Of a DNA stretch of 64,000 nucleotides, positions 53,870-62,306 are shown piece after piece. Under the pieces are notes generated by a model. It was not told the origin of the DNA. It saw only the letters and a program-made list of their open reading frames with translations, and did not search any database. A program made the position numbers and the translations under genes. Position 1 is the stretch's first letter. Every line of letters begins with the position of its first letter. The stretch spans positions 124,001-188,000 of the forward strand of contig CALIXS010000014.1 of assembly GCA_938046095.1 (NCBI GenBank), given 5' to 3'. Source of the DNA: an uncultured Clostridia bacterium. GTDB lineage: Bacteria; Bacillota; Clostridia; Peptostreptococcales; Anaerovoracaceae.

Positions 53870-54408
53870 AAAAGAAACACGGTGTATTCAATACGGTATC
53901 GGCGGCGGTATGCCTTGCGCTCTGCATGGTGCTGCCGCTGCTCACGGGACAGATCCCGCAGATAGGAAGGCTGCTGAGCCCGATGCACATCCCTGTATTG
54001 CTCGCGGGGTTCATATCGGGTCCGGTTTGGGCTTTGGCTGTCGGATTTATCGCTCCGCTTCTGAGAGGAGCGATCTTCGGCATGCCGCCTCTCATGCCGA
54101 CGGGACTTGCGATGGCATTTGAGCTCGCGTCATACGGTCTTGTTGCGGGTCTCATGTATAATGCTTTGCCGCAAAAAAAGAGCAGCATATATATTGCCCT
54201 TATAACGGCGATGACGGCGGGGCGGATCATATGGGGTTGCGCCATGGTGGCGATCCTCGGCGCCGGAGGAGATGGGTTTACGTTTACCGCATTCGTATCG
54301 GGGGCACTCACAGGGGCTGTACCGGGAATAATACTTCATATAGCGCTTATCCCTTTGATTGTAATGGCGCTCGAAAAAACGGGACTGACACATAAGACAC
54401 TCAGATGA
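53866..54408 (+). CDS. ECF transporter S component
   Basis: A 180-residue membrane protein with about six helices. LPLLTGQIPQIGRLLSPMHIPVLL (about 23-46) and AIFGMPPLMPTGLAMAFELASYGL (about 67-90) match a common clostridial ECF substrate-capture family. ECF S components need shared EcfA/A'/T proteins, which are not in this window. The vitamin or nucleoside bound cannot be named. Coupled to the upstream kinase. Confidence 0.85.
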   Translation: MKKKHGVFNTVSAAVCLALCMVLPLLTGQIPQIGRLLSPMHIPVLLAGFISGPVWALAVGFIAPLLRGAIFGMPPLMPTGLAMAFELASYGLVAGLMYNALPQKKSSIYIALITAMTAGRIIWGCAMVAILGAGGDGFTFTAFVSGALTGAVPGIILHIALIPLIVMALEKTGLTHKTLR

Positions 54409-54428
54409 TTTTATGATATAATTATCTC

Positions 54429-56072
54429 ATGTCATACAAATGTTCAAACTGCGGGAGCAGTCTAAACTACATTCCGAGGACGGACAGTCTCGGCTGCGCT
54501 TACTGCGGCAGCAGGTTCCCCGTGAGAAATTTTGCCGTTAATGCGGGTGCCGACGAGTCGAAGGACGAGTACGGCGTAGTTTCGTTCATATGCAAAAGCT
54601 GCGGCGCCCAGATGCTTTCGACCGATGAGCAGATTGTGAGCTATTGCAGCTACTGTGGCGGAGAGGCGGTTCTTCAGAGCAAAATGGGAACCGAAACCCG
54701 TCCGAGGTTTATTATTCCGTTTCATATAACGAAGGAAAGCTGCAGGAAAATATACAAGAAAGGGGTATCAAAAATTCCGTACCTTCCCGGTGCGCTCAAA
54801 AAAGACGAATATCTCGAAAGGTTCAGAGGTATATACATACCCTACTGGAATTATGATATCGTCTTTAACACAAATACCGCCATCGAGGCGAAAGATTATC
54901 GCCGAGACGGAAACGAGAGAATAGAGTCGACATACAGGATCGATATGAACGTTGCGGGAACATATACGGGCGTACCATATGATGCGTCATCGTTCTTCGA
55001 CGACACGATATCGGAGGCCATTATGCCTTTCGATAAGCGGGAGATTGTGGACTTTGATCCGGGGTATCTCGCCGGATTTTATGCCGACAGAGCTGATGTA
55101 GGCTCCGAGGCATACGAGGCGGCAGCCAAAGTGAGCGCGGCGAATGAGGCGTATCTCGAGGTCGGCAAAAAACTCAAAAAAAGCGGATACAAAACAGTCG
55201 TTCCTGAAGAGGACGATATGGTAAGTTCGCTCAGGCCCGAAGTCAAAGAACGCTTCCCCGTGCTTTTTCCGGTCTGGTTCCTCACGTGGAAAAACAGAGA
55301 CAGAGTTGCGTATTCTATCGTGAACGGTCAGACCGGCAAGATGTCTGCCGATATGCCTGTTGACGGCAGAAAGTTTGCGTTGGGCACCGCTATAACGGCT
55401 GTGCTAATGTTTGTTCTGCTGACAGTTCTGCTGTCGGCAACAGCGCGCACGGCGCTCGGAGTATGCGACATCATTATGATGTGCGCGATGGCGTTATTCG
55501 GTTCGGAGTCTGCAAGAATAGCCAACAAAGAAAATCACGTATTCGATCCGGGTTGGTCCGTTAAGGGAAATAAGGTCGAAATGCCTGACGCCATAAGAGC
55601 GGCAAGGAGCCGTGGGCGCAAAGATAAAGTGACCAAAAACGTAGATTTCACATATCTGGCGAAGGTCATGGCGACTTTTGCGTGGGTTGCGCTACCGTTT
55701 GCGATTTCCCTCTATGGGGCAATTCCCGCATTTTACGGTTATATGCTTCCGTCAATGAAGCTCAAAATAGCTTCCGGCGTCACGCTTGTGGTCGTCGTGT
55801 TTCTCTTTACTAAATGTATGGCGTCGCTCAGATATGTCACCGAAAAATCGATGATGCTCCCGGCGCTGCTCGCGCTTGCGGGCGCTGTCATGGCGTTTGG
55901 CGTGTCGGTTTGGGATCCCGTCGCGGATATTTATTACTATGCGGCGGCTCTTACAATGGCTGCAATATCGGCGGTGACGGCTTTTTCGCTTATAAAATAC
56001 TACGACCTGCTTTCGACAAGACCCGTACCTTCATTCTTTACAAGGGAGGGAGGAAATGATCGTGCGAAATAA
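54429..56072 (+). CDS. Zinc-ribbon membrane protein
   Basis: A 547-residue protein. The N-terminus holds two zinc-ribbon pairs: CSNCG/CAYCG (about 5-27) and CKSCG/CSYCGG (about 53-76). A central soluble part contains FRGIYIPYWNYDI. Several hydrophobic helices follow (about 315-350, 412-435, 440-462, 475-500, 505-525). This is the TFIIB-type zinc-ribbon protein often beside TPM-domain genes. Function unknown. A TATAAT overlaps the region before its start (54413-54428), and it overlaps the next gene by 17 nt. Confidence 0.75.
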   Translation: MSYKCSNCGSSLNYIPRTDSLGCAYCGSRFPVRNFAVNAGADESKDEYGVVSFICKSCGAQMLSTDEQIVSYCSYCGGEAVLQSKMGTETRPRFIIPFHITKESCRKIYKKGVSKIPYLPGALKKDEYLERFRGIYIPYWNYDIVFNTNTAIEAKDYRRDGNERIESTYRIDMNVAGTYTGVPYDASSFFDDTISEAIMPFDKREIVDFDPGYLAGFYADRADVGSEAYEAAAKVSAANEAYLEVGKKLKKSGYKTVVPEEDDMVSSLRPEVKERFPVLFPVWFLTWKNRDRVAYSIVNGQTGKMSADMPVDGRKFALGTAITAVLMFVLLTVLLSATARTALGVCDIIMMCAMALFGSESARIANKENHVFDPGWSVKGNKVEMPDAIRAARSRGRKDKVTKNVDFTYLAKVMATFAWVALPFAISLYGAIPAFYGYMLPSMKLKIASGVTLVVVVFLFTKCMASLRYVTEKSMMLPALLALAGAVMAFGVSVWDPVADIYYYAAALTMAAISAVTAFSLIKYYDLLSTRPVPSFFTREGGNDRAK

Positions 56073-56823
56073 AATTCTTTTGACCGTATCGGCTGCGATA
56101 ATTGTCGTGCTGACTTCAGTCTGTGCATTTGCATCGCCCGATGCGGTGGTTGTCGACGATGCCGGGCTTTTTACCGATGAGGAAAAAGCCAGGCTGACCG
56201 AACAGCTCCAGAGTATGTCGGAATACGGCTCATTCGGGGTGATAACCGGATATTCGGAAGGGAAAACGACGGAAATGTGGGCGAAGGAGCTTTATGACGA
56301 ACATTTCGGATCGGCGAGCGGTTCGCTGTTCGTCATAGATATGAATAACCGCATCATTCAGATATTCAGCCGCGGAATGGTTTACGACGTCATAACCGTC
56401 AGCAATGCAGAGGCTATAACGGACAATATATATAAAATGGCATCGGCGGGCAAATATTATGCGTGTGCCAGTGAGGCGATGCGTCAGGAAATGACGCTGC
56501 TCGGAGGAGGTAAAATTGCCAAGCCCATGAAGCATATAACAAACGCGTTGATAGCCGTATCCCTTGCTATTCTGATAAATTATATCATAGTTGTCCGTCA
56601 GAGAAGGCAGCATAAGACAGCTGCCGGTGAGGTATTTGCTGCGATGACCGTAGCCGGCGTAACATCCGCGGTGCTCAATACGACACTCCTGCGCCAGAGA
56701 AGATATAAACCGTCAAGCGGTGGAGGCAGCAGTTCCGGCGGAGGAGGCAGCTTCAGCGGAGGCGGCAGTTTCGGAGGAGGCAGCTCCGGCTCCGGCGGAG
56801 GAGGTGGAGGCCACAGTTTCTGA
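56056..56823 (+). CDS. TPM-domain (YgcG-like) membrane protein
   Basis: A 255-residue protein: signal or anchor helix (about 8-26, ending VCAFASPDA), TPM domain (about 30-150: VVDDAGLFTDEEKARL and a GSASGSLFVIDMNNRIIQIFS segment), one further helix (about 165-182), and a Gly/Ser-rich tail ending in GGGGHSF. TPM domains (phosphatase-like, also in photosystem repair protein TLP18) are of uncertain function in bacteria; the tail is the usual YgcG end. It lies in one unit with the zinc-ribbon protein. Confidence 0.85.
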   Translation: MIVRNKILLTVSAAIIVVLTSVCAFASPDAVVVDDAGLFTDEEKARLTEQLQSMSEYGSFGVITGYSEGKTTEMWAKELYDEHFGSASGSLFVIDMNNRIIQIFSRGMVYDVITVSNAEAITDNIYKMASAGKYYACASEAMRQEMTLLGGGKIAKPMKHITNALIAVSLAILINYIIVVRQRRQHKTAAGEVFAAMTVAGVTSAVLNTTLLRQRRYKPSSGGGSSSGGGGSFSGGGSFGGGSSGSGGGGGGHSF

Positions 56824-56891
56824 CCCTGTCCGGTGAATATAACGTACACATGACGGCGAAATTACAGATGATAAAGAATGAGGATGAACCG

Positions 56892-57929
56892 ATGATTTAT
56901 TTCAGATCGGATTACAGTCAGGGAGCACACCCAAAGGTGATGCAGGCTCTCGCGGAAACAAACCTGGAGCATACCGACGGATATGCCATGGATCCTCACA
57001 GCGAACACGCCGCTCAGATGGTAAAGGATCTGATCGGTGTTCAGGATTGTGACGTATACATGATGGTAGGCGGTACTCCGTGCAATGTTACGGTGATATC
57101 GGCGGGCCTAAAGCCTTACGAAGCGGTAGTCGCACCGAGGAGCGGACATATTTATCGCCATGAATCGGGGGCAATCGAGGCGGGAGGCCATAGAGTAACA
57201 GATATGCCCGGTATCGACGGCAAGCTGACGCCGGAGCTCATAGACAGGTCGTGGGATGACTTTGAAGATGATCATACACTCATGCCTCACATGGTGTATA
57301 TCTCTCAGCCTACTGAGAGCGGTTCGGTTTATTCGCTTTCCGAGCTCAAGGCTATAAGCGCAAAATGCAGTGAGCGCGGGATGACGCTGTATATAGACGG
57401 TGCGAGGTTGGGCTCTGCGCTTACGTGCCGCGGCTGTGATTTTACGATCAGAGATATTGCAGAGCTCTGCGACGCCTTCTACATAGGCGGAACCAAAAAC
57501 GGGGCTTTGTTCGGCGAGGCGCTCGTTATCATGAACGATGAAATCAACGACCATTTTCGCTGGATGATAAAACAAAAATGCAGCATGCTCGCGAAAGGAC
57601 GACTGATAGGCGTACAGTTTGAGGCGCTTTTAGAGGGCGGAGAGGAGAGCATTTACTATCAGATGGCGCGCCACGCAAATGAGATGGCGTATAAGCTGCA
57701 AAGGGGTATCGGGGAGATGGGGCTCGATTTCTTCGGGACGAGCAGAACTAACCAGATATTCCCGATATTGCCGGCTGAAGTGGTGCACAGGCTTGAGGAG
57801 GATTTCACGTTCTATGAGTGGGCACCGGAAAGGGACGGTATGATACCGGTGAGGTTTGTGACCGGCTGGGGAACAAAGGACGAAGAGGTTGACGCGCTGC
57901 TTGCGGCGATAAATAAGCTGATAGGCTGA
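56892..57929 (+). CDS. Threonine aldolase family PLP enzyme
   Basis: A 345-residue PLP enzyme of the low-specificity L-threonine aldolase type, cleaving threonine or allo-threonine to glycine and acetaldehyde. FRSDYSQGAHPKVM (about 4-17), YIDGARLGSAL (about 170-180) and the PLP lysine Lys202 in YIGGTKNGALFGEA are clear. The start at 56892 is behind GAGGATG; the frame is open to 56850. It may add glycine or acetaldehyde to the fermentation network. Confidence 0.9.
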   Translation: MIYFRSDYSQGAHPKVMQALAETNLEHTDGYAMDPHSEHAAQMVKDLIGVQDCDVYMMVGGTPCNVTVISAGLKPYEAVVAPRSGHIYRHESGAIEAGGHRVTDMPGIDGKLTPELIDRSWDDFEDDHTLMPHMVYISQPTESGSVYSLSELKAISAKCSERGMTLYIDGARLGSALTCRGCDFTIRDIAELCDAFYIGGTKNGALFGEALVIMNDEINDHFRWMIKQKCSMLAKGRLIGVQFEALLEGGEESIYYQMARHANEMAYKLQRGIGEMGLDFFGTSRTNQIFPILPAEVVHRLEEDFTFYEWAPERDGMIPVRFVTGWGTKDEEVDALLAAINKLIG

Positions 57930-57980
57930 GGAGCGTTTTCATCATAGGCAGATCCGCAGCGCCGGGGTGCATCCGCCTTA

Positions 57981-58190
57981 TCATGTTTGCATCTGCGGCC
58001 TGTTTTTCTCGAGATGCTCCTCAAAGAATTCGATAAACTTCCGGGCTGCGGTCGAGACTGCTTCCCGGTTTTTTACTGTCAAAACGATATCGGGGCAAAA
58101 AGCGGGCTCGGTATGTCTTGCTGCGACCTTATACGGAGTTTTGTCAGTATAAGGCTTCCCGTAAAGTCCATGAAAAAGATCATAGTCTAT
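57981..58190 (-). pseudogene. C-terminal remnant of a LysR-family regulator
   Basis: The 362-bp gap between the aldolase and the dehydratase has no intact gene. On the minus strand one frame reads about 69 residues ending in PDIVLTVKNREAVSTAARKF and then IEFFEEHLEKN (about 31-62 of the fragment), much like the C-terminal end of LysR-type regulators. No start codon or helix-turn-helix is present; the 5' part is replaced by the promoter region of the dehydratase. Call rests on the tail motif. Confidence 0.45.
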
Positions 58191-58235
58191 TGAGTATAGG
58201 CGGGAAATCTGACAGTGGGAAAAGTGTCTTAAAAA

Positions 58236-58244
58236 TGGTATAAT
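58236..58244 (+). promoter_or_regulatory. Extended -10 promoter of the dehydratase gene
   Basis: TGG-TATAAT (58236-58244), 47 bp before the start codon. CTGACA (58209-58214) is too far upstream to be a standard -35. Confidence 0.5.
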
Positions 58245-58291
58245 ATAGGCGGATGTTTAGAGCGATAAATCAGAAGTTGTGAGGAAAAATA

Positions 58292-59767
58292 ATGGCACTT
58301 AAAACTCCCGCAGAATATATAGAAAGTCTGCACAGACTCAACACGAGAGTATATATGTTCGGTGAGAAGATAGATGATTGGGTTGATCATCCGATTATCC
58401 GCCCATCCATTAACTGTGTGGCGATGACGTACGCACTGGCGCAGGATCCGCAATACGCCGATCTGATGACTGCAAAGTCGAACCTTACGGGTCGTACGGT
58501 CAACCGATTTGCGCATCTTCATCAATCAACCGAAGATCTCATAAAGAAAGTGAAAATGCAGCGTCTCCTCGGTCAGAAGACCGCATCGTGTTTCCAGAGG
58601 TGTGTCGGAATGGATGCCTTCAACGCGGTCTTTTCGACAACGTACGAGATCGATGCCGCGCACGGCACAACGTATCACGAGAACTTCAAAAAATTTCTGA
58701 TATACATTCAGGATAACGATCTCATAGTAGACGGAGCGATGACGGATCCGAAGGGCGACAGGAGCAAGGCTCCGCATGCGCAGACCGATCCCGATATGTA
58801 CCTTCGTGTAGTAGAAAGGCGTGACGACGGGATCGTCGTTTGCGGCGCAAAAGCGCACCAGACGGGATCAATAAATTCCCATTGGCACATATTTATGCCG
58901 ACGATCGCCATGGGTCCCGATGACAGGGATTATGCGGTTTCGTTCGCATGCCCGACAGATGCCGACGGCGTGTATATGATATACGGCCGCCAGAGCTGCG
59001 ACACGCGCAAGCTCGAAAAGGCTCCGATAGATGTAGGAAATGCCAAATTCGGAGGCCAGGAGGCTCTCGTGGTCATCGATCACGTGTTTATTCCTAACGA
59101 CCGCATATTCCTGAACGGAGAAACGGAATTCGCCGGTATGATGGTGGAGCGCTTCGCGGGTTATCACAGGCAGAGCTATGGCGGATGTAAGGTAGGCGTC
59201 GGCGACGTCATAATCGGGGCCGCAGCGCTTGCGGCTGAATATAACGGAGTCGAGAAGGCTTCCGCTATAAAGGATAAGCTTATCGAGATGACTCATCTCA
59301 ACGAGACGTTGTTCTCCTGCGGTATTGCATGCTCATGCGAGGGATGTGCGACAAAGGCCGGAAATTACCAGATAGATATGCTTCTGGCAAATGTATGTAA
59401 GCAGAATGTAACGCGTTACCCTTACGAGATAGTTCGGCTTGCCGAGGATATTGCAGGCGGGCTTATGGTGACCATGCCGTCCCAGAAGGATTTTGAATCA
59501 AATCTTCCTGCCGGAAAAAACGGAGAGACGATCGGTGATATCTGTAATAAATTTTTTGCCGCCGTTCCAAATGCAACGACGGAAAACCGCATGCGTATCC
59601 TGCGATTCCTCGAAAACGAGTGCCTGGGCGGCGGGGCCGTAGGTTACAGGACGGAATCCCTTCACGGAGCGGGTTCTCCGCAGGCTCAGAGGATAATGAT
59701 TGGACGGCAGGGAAATATCCAGGGTAAGAAGGAGTTCGCAAAAGCGATCGCGGGTATAAAGGACTGA
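58292..59767 (+). CDS. abfD: 4-Hydroxybutyryl-CoA dehydratase
   Basis: A 491-residue FAD and Fe4S4 enzyme that makes crotonyl-CoA from 4-hydroxybutyryl-CoA by a ketyl radical. Cluster ligands agree with Clostridium aminobutyricum: Cys100 and Cys104 (CFQRC), His292 and Cys299 (HRQSYGGC). The family also includes 4-hydroxyphenylacetate 3-monooxygenases, but those lack this cluster set. It should act in GABA or succinate fermentation to butyrate. The other abf genes (abfH, abfT) are not here. GTGAGG lies before the ATG. Confidence 0.92.
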   Translation: MALKTPAEYIESLHRLNTRVYMFGEKIDDWVDHPIIRPSINCVAMTYALAQDPQYADLMTAKSNLTGRTVNRFAHLHQSTEDLIKKVKMQRLLGQKTASCFQRCVGMDAFNAVFSTTYEIDAAHGTTYHENFKKFLIYIQDNDLIVDGAMTDPKGDRSKAPHAQTDPDMYLRVVERRDDGIVVCGAKAHQTGSINSHWHIFMPTIAMGPDDRDYAVSFACPTDADGVYMIYGRQSCDTRKLEKAPIDVGNAKFGGQEALVVIDHVFIPNDRIFLNGETEFAGMMVERFAGYHRQSYGGCKVGVGDVIIGAAALAAEYNGVEKASAIKDKLIEMTHLNETLFSCGIACSCEGCATKAGNYQIDMLLANVCKQNVTRYPYEIVRLAEDIAGGLMVTMPSQKDFESNLPAGKNGETIGDICNKFFAAVPNATTENRMRILRFLENECLGGGAVGYRTESLHGAGSPQAQRIMIGRQGNIQGKKEFAKAIAGIKD

Positions 59768-59832
59768 ACGGAAAGAACAGATAGGAATACTGTAACGTAA
59801 GCTTATATTATTGAGATTCAGGGAGAAATGAA

Positions 59833-60993
59833 ATGAAAAAATTAGCGAAAAGATGCGAAACAGTGCCTCGTTCGGCTATCAGAAAAATGGTCGGGAAATC
59901 ATACGGTCTCGACAATGTGATCAGCTTTGCCTTCGGGCAGCCCGATTTTACGACGCCGAAAAGAATAATAGACGCAGGAATAAGATCACTTGAATCAGGT
60001 GCAACCTTTTATACGCCGAACGCCGGGCTCGACATTCTGAGGGAGGCGGTGGCAAAGGACTTTGAACCTCGCGGAATGCACTACGAAAAGGATAATGTTA
60101 TCATTACCGTCGGTGCCATGGAGTCGCTCACTCTCACCATGCTCGCACTCGTAGACGAGGGCGACGAGGTCATAATTCAGGATCCGTGCTTTGTTAATTA
60201 CTATGGGATGATCAGCTCGGAGGGAGGTGTTCCCGTTCCCGTTCAGTCAAAAGAGGAAAACGAGTTTATGCTCGATCCCGCTGATGTCAGAGCCGCTATA
60301 ACTCCGAAAACGAAAGCTATACTTATCAATTTCCCGACGAACCCGACGGGTGCCGTGGCTACGAGTGAAAACCTCGATGAGATCGCGAAAATAGCTGTTG
60401 AGCACGACCTGTATGTCATTTCGGACGAGATGTACAGGAAGCTGATATACACTGACGATGAATTCGTCAGCATAGCGCAGTCCGACGGTATGAGCGAAAG
60501 AACGCTTATCATCGACGGTATGTCGAAAGCATACGCTATGACAGGGTGGAGAGTCGGCTATACGGTGGGGCCGGAAGAGATCATCGCGAATATGGTCAAA
60601 ATGCAGGAAAATGTCGTATCCTGTGTATTCGAGCCCGTTCAGATTGCGGCGCTCGATGCCCTTACGGGAGATCAGAGCGTGGTAGACGAAATGGTTGATC
60701 AATACCGCAGAAGAAGAGATCTTATGGTTAATGGGCTCAACAGCATGATGGGAGGAAAGATCACCACCCTTATGCCTAAAGGCGCCTTCTATATTTTCGC
60801 AAATATCAAAGGAACGGGCTTAAGCTCCGAGGAATTCTGCAACAGGCTCCTGGACGAAAAGCATGTCGTAACGGTTCCGGGAAGCGGTTTCGGGCCTAAT
60901 GGTGAAGGCTTCGTCCGCATTTCCTATGCAATATCGGAAGAGCAGATAAAAGAGGGGCTGGATCGCATCAAAGACTTTGTCGACAGCCTTTAG
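59833..60993 (+). CDS. Class I/II aminotransferase (aspartate-type fold)
   Basis: A 386-residue PLP enzyme. FAFGQPDFTTP (about 33-43), NFPTNPTGAVAT (about 161-172), the PLP lysine Lys232 in DGMSKAYAMTGWRVGY and the late FVRISYA with the carboxylate-binding Arg are intact. Subfamily members act on aspartate, alanine, aromatic amino acids or others; the substrate is not readable. A GGGAG ribosome site lies just upstream. It is 65 bp behind abfD and may belong to the same amino acid fermentation unit. Confidence 0.9.
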   Translation: MKKLAKRCETVPRSAIRKMVGKSYGLDNVISFAFGQPDFTTPKRIIDAGIRSLESGATFYTPNAGLDILREAVAKDFEPRGMHYEKDNVIITVGAMESLTLTMLALVDEGDEVIIQDPCFVNYYGMISSEGGVPVPVQSKEENEFMLDPADVRAAITPKTKAILINFPTNPTGAVATSENLDEIAKIAVEHDLYVISDEMYRKLIYTDDEFVSIAQSDGMSERTLIIDGMSKAYAMTGWRVGYTVGPEEIIANMVKMQENVVSCVFEPVQIAALDALTGDQSVVDEMVDQYRRRRDLMVNGLNSMMGGKITTLMPKGAFYIFANIKGTGLSSEEFCNRLLDEKHVVTVPGSGFGPNGEGFVRISYAISEEQIKEGLDRIKDFVDSL

Positions 60994-61057
60994 CACATAT
61001 TTGAAGAAGCGGTTATCAGCGGAAGTATACGTATGTAATCGGATGGTTCACTGAAGT

Positions 61058-61099
61058 ATCGGATATCCCCATATGTCGTATGGAGTATCCGATTTTTTT
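61058..61099 (+). terminator. Terminator after the aminotransferase gene
   Basis: ATCGGATA (61058-61065) with TATCCGAT (61086-61093), then seven T. Confidence 0.85.
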
Positions 61100-61164
61100 C
61101 GGTTTAGTGAAGAGGTGAATTCCATATGCAAAGTTAAAATCCGATATTTTCATTTTCCCGTGCC

Positions 61165-61193
61165 TTGAAAAAGCGTCTTTGATTGTATATAAT
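61165..61193 (+). promoter_or_regulatory. Promoter of the mreB-like gene
   Basis: TTGAAA (61165-61170), 17-bp spacer, TATAAT (61188-61193), 33 bp before the start codon. Confidence 0.8.
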
Positions 61194-61226
61194 TAGAACG
61201 GACTATTTCGTGAAAGGAGATCTGCC

Positions 61227-62243
61227 ATGGCAACGGAAGTCGGTATAGATCTGGGTACAGCCAATGTATTGGTTTATATAAAGAATAAGGGCATCGTTCT
61301 CGAGGAGCCTTCAGTGGTCGCGGTAAACAAAGACACCGAAGAGATCCTTGCTGTCGGAGAAGAGGCGAGGCAGATGCTCGGCAGGACACCTGCCAATATC
61401 GTTGCGGTCAAGCCGCTTCGGGACGGAGTAATCTCCGACTATGATATAACGGAGAAGATGCTCAAATATTTTATCCGCAAATCGTGCGGTTCGAGTCGCT
61501 TCTTCAAGCCGAGAATCATGGTATGTGTACCGAGCGGTGTCACCGAAGTGGAAAAGCGTGCCGTGCGCGAGGCTGCGACACAGGCCGGAGGCAAAACAGT
61601 CTATCTGATAGAGGAGCCGGTAGCGGCCGCCATCGGAGCCGGGCTCGACATATCAAAGCCTGACGGCGTCATGGTAATTGATGTGGGAGGCGGAACGACC
61701 GATATCGCGGTTATAGCGCTGGGAGGCATCGTCGCGAGTCAATCCGTAAAGGTCGCGGGAGACAAGTTTGACGAATCGATCGTGCGTTACATGAGGAGAA
61801 ATCATAAGCTTTATATCGGCGAGAGGACGAGCGAGGATCTGAAGAAAAAACTCGGAACCGCAGCGCCGCGGGAGGAGACACTCGTCGCGGAATGCCGCGG
61901 CAGAGATCTCGTCAGTGGGCTCCCTAAGGTTGTCGAGATAACGAGCGAGGAAATAATGGACGCTCTTGAGGAGCCTTTGTATACGATTTGCGAGGCGTGT
62001 CATTCGGTTCTTGAGCAGACACCGCCCGAGCTTTCCGCCGATATCACAAACTCCGGCATCATGCTGACGGGCGGAGGAGCATATCTGTACGGGCTCGATC
62101 GGCGGATAGCGGCCAGGACGGGCATGGACGTGCACATTGCCGAAAATCCCGAGCAGTGTGTCGCAATAGGTACGGGCAAGGCGCTCAATGTCATAGAGGC
62201 CATAGAGAGCAACAAGCTCAACAGCCGCGAGCCGTATCTCTAA
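61227..62243 (+). CDS. MreB/Mbl-type rod shape protein
   Basis: A 338-residue bacterial actin. Phosphate 1 IDLGTANVLVYIKNKGIVL (about 7-25), phosphate 2 VIDVGGGTTDIAVIALGGIV (about 150-169), adenosine site LTGGGAYLYGLDRRIA (about 284-299). It forms membrane filaments that guide side-wall synthesis. It stands alone, without mreC/mreD, as mbl or mreBH do in Bacillus, so the exact paralogue is open. AAAGGAG precedes the ATG. Confidence 0.9.
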   Translation: MATEVGIDLGTANVLVYIKNKGIVLEEPSVVAVNKDTEEILAVGEEARQMLGRTPANIVAVKPLRDGVISDYDITEKMLKYFIRKSCGSSRFFKPRIMVCVPSGVTEVEKRAVREAATQAGGKTVYLIEEPVAAAIGAGLDISKPDGVMVIDVGGGTTDIAVIALGGIVASQSVKVAGDKFDESIVRYMRRNHKLYIGERTSEDLKKKLGTAAPREETLVAECRGRDLVSGLPKVVEITSEEIMDALEEPLYTICEACHSVLEQTPPELSADITNSGIMLTGGGAYLYGLDRRIAARTGMDVHIAENPEQCVAIGTGKALNVIEAIESNKLNSREPYL

Positions 62244-62255
62244 AGCATATTTTCC

Positions 62256-62285
62256 CCGAGGTCTCACGCGGCCTCGGTTTTTTTG
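62256..62285 (+). terminator. Terminator after the mreB-like gene
   Basis: CCGAGG (62256-62261) pairs with CCTCGG (62272-62277), followed by eight or more T. Confidence 0.85.
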
Positions 62286-62306
62286 TTTGATGATAAGGAG
62301 CCGTTT

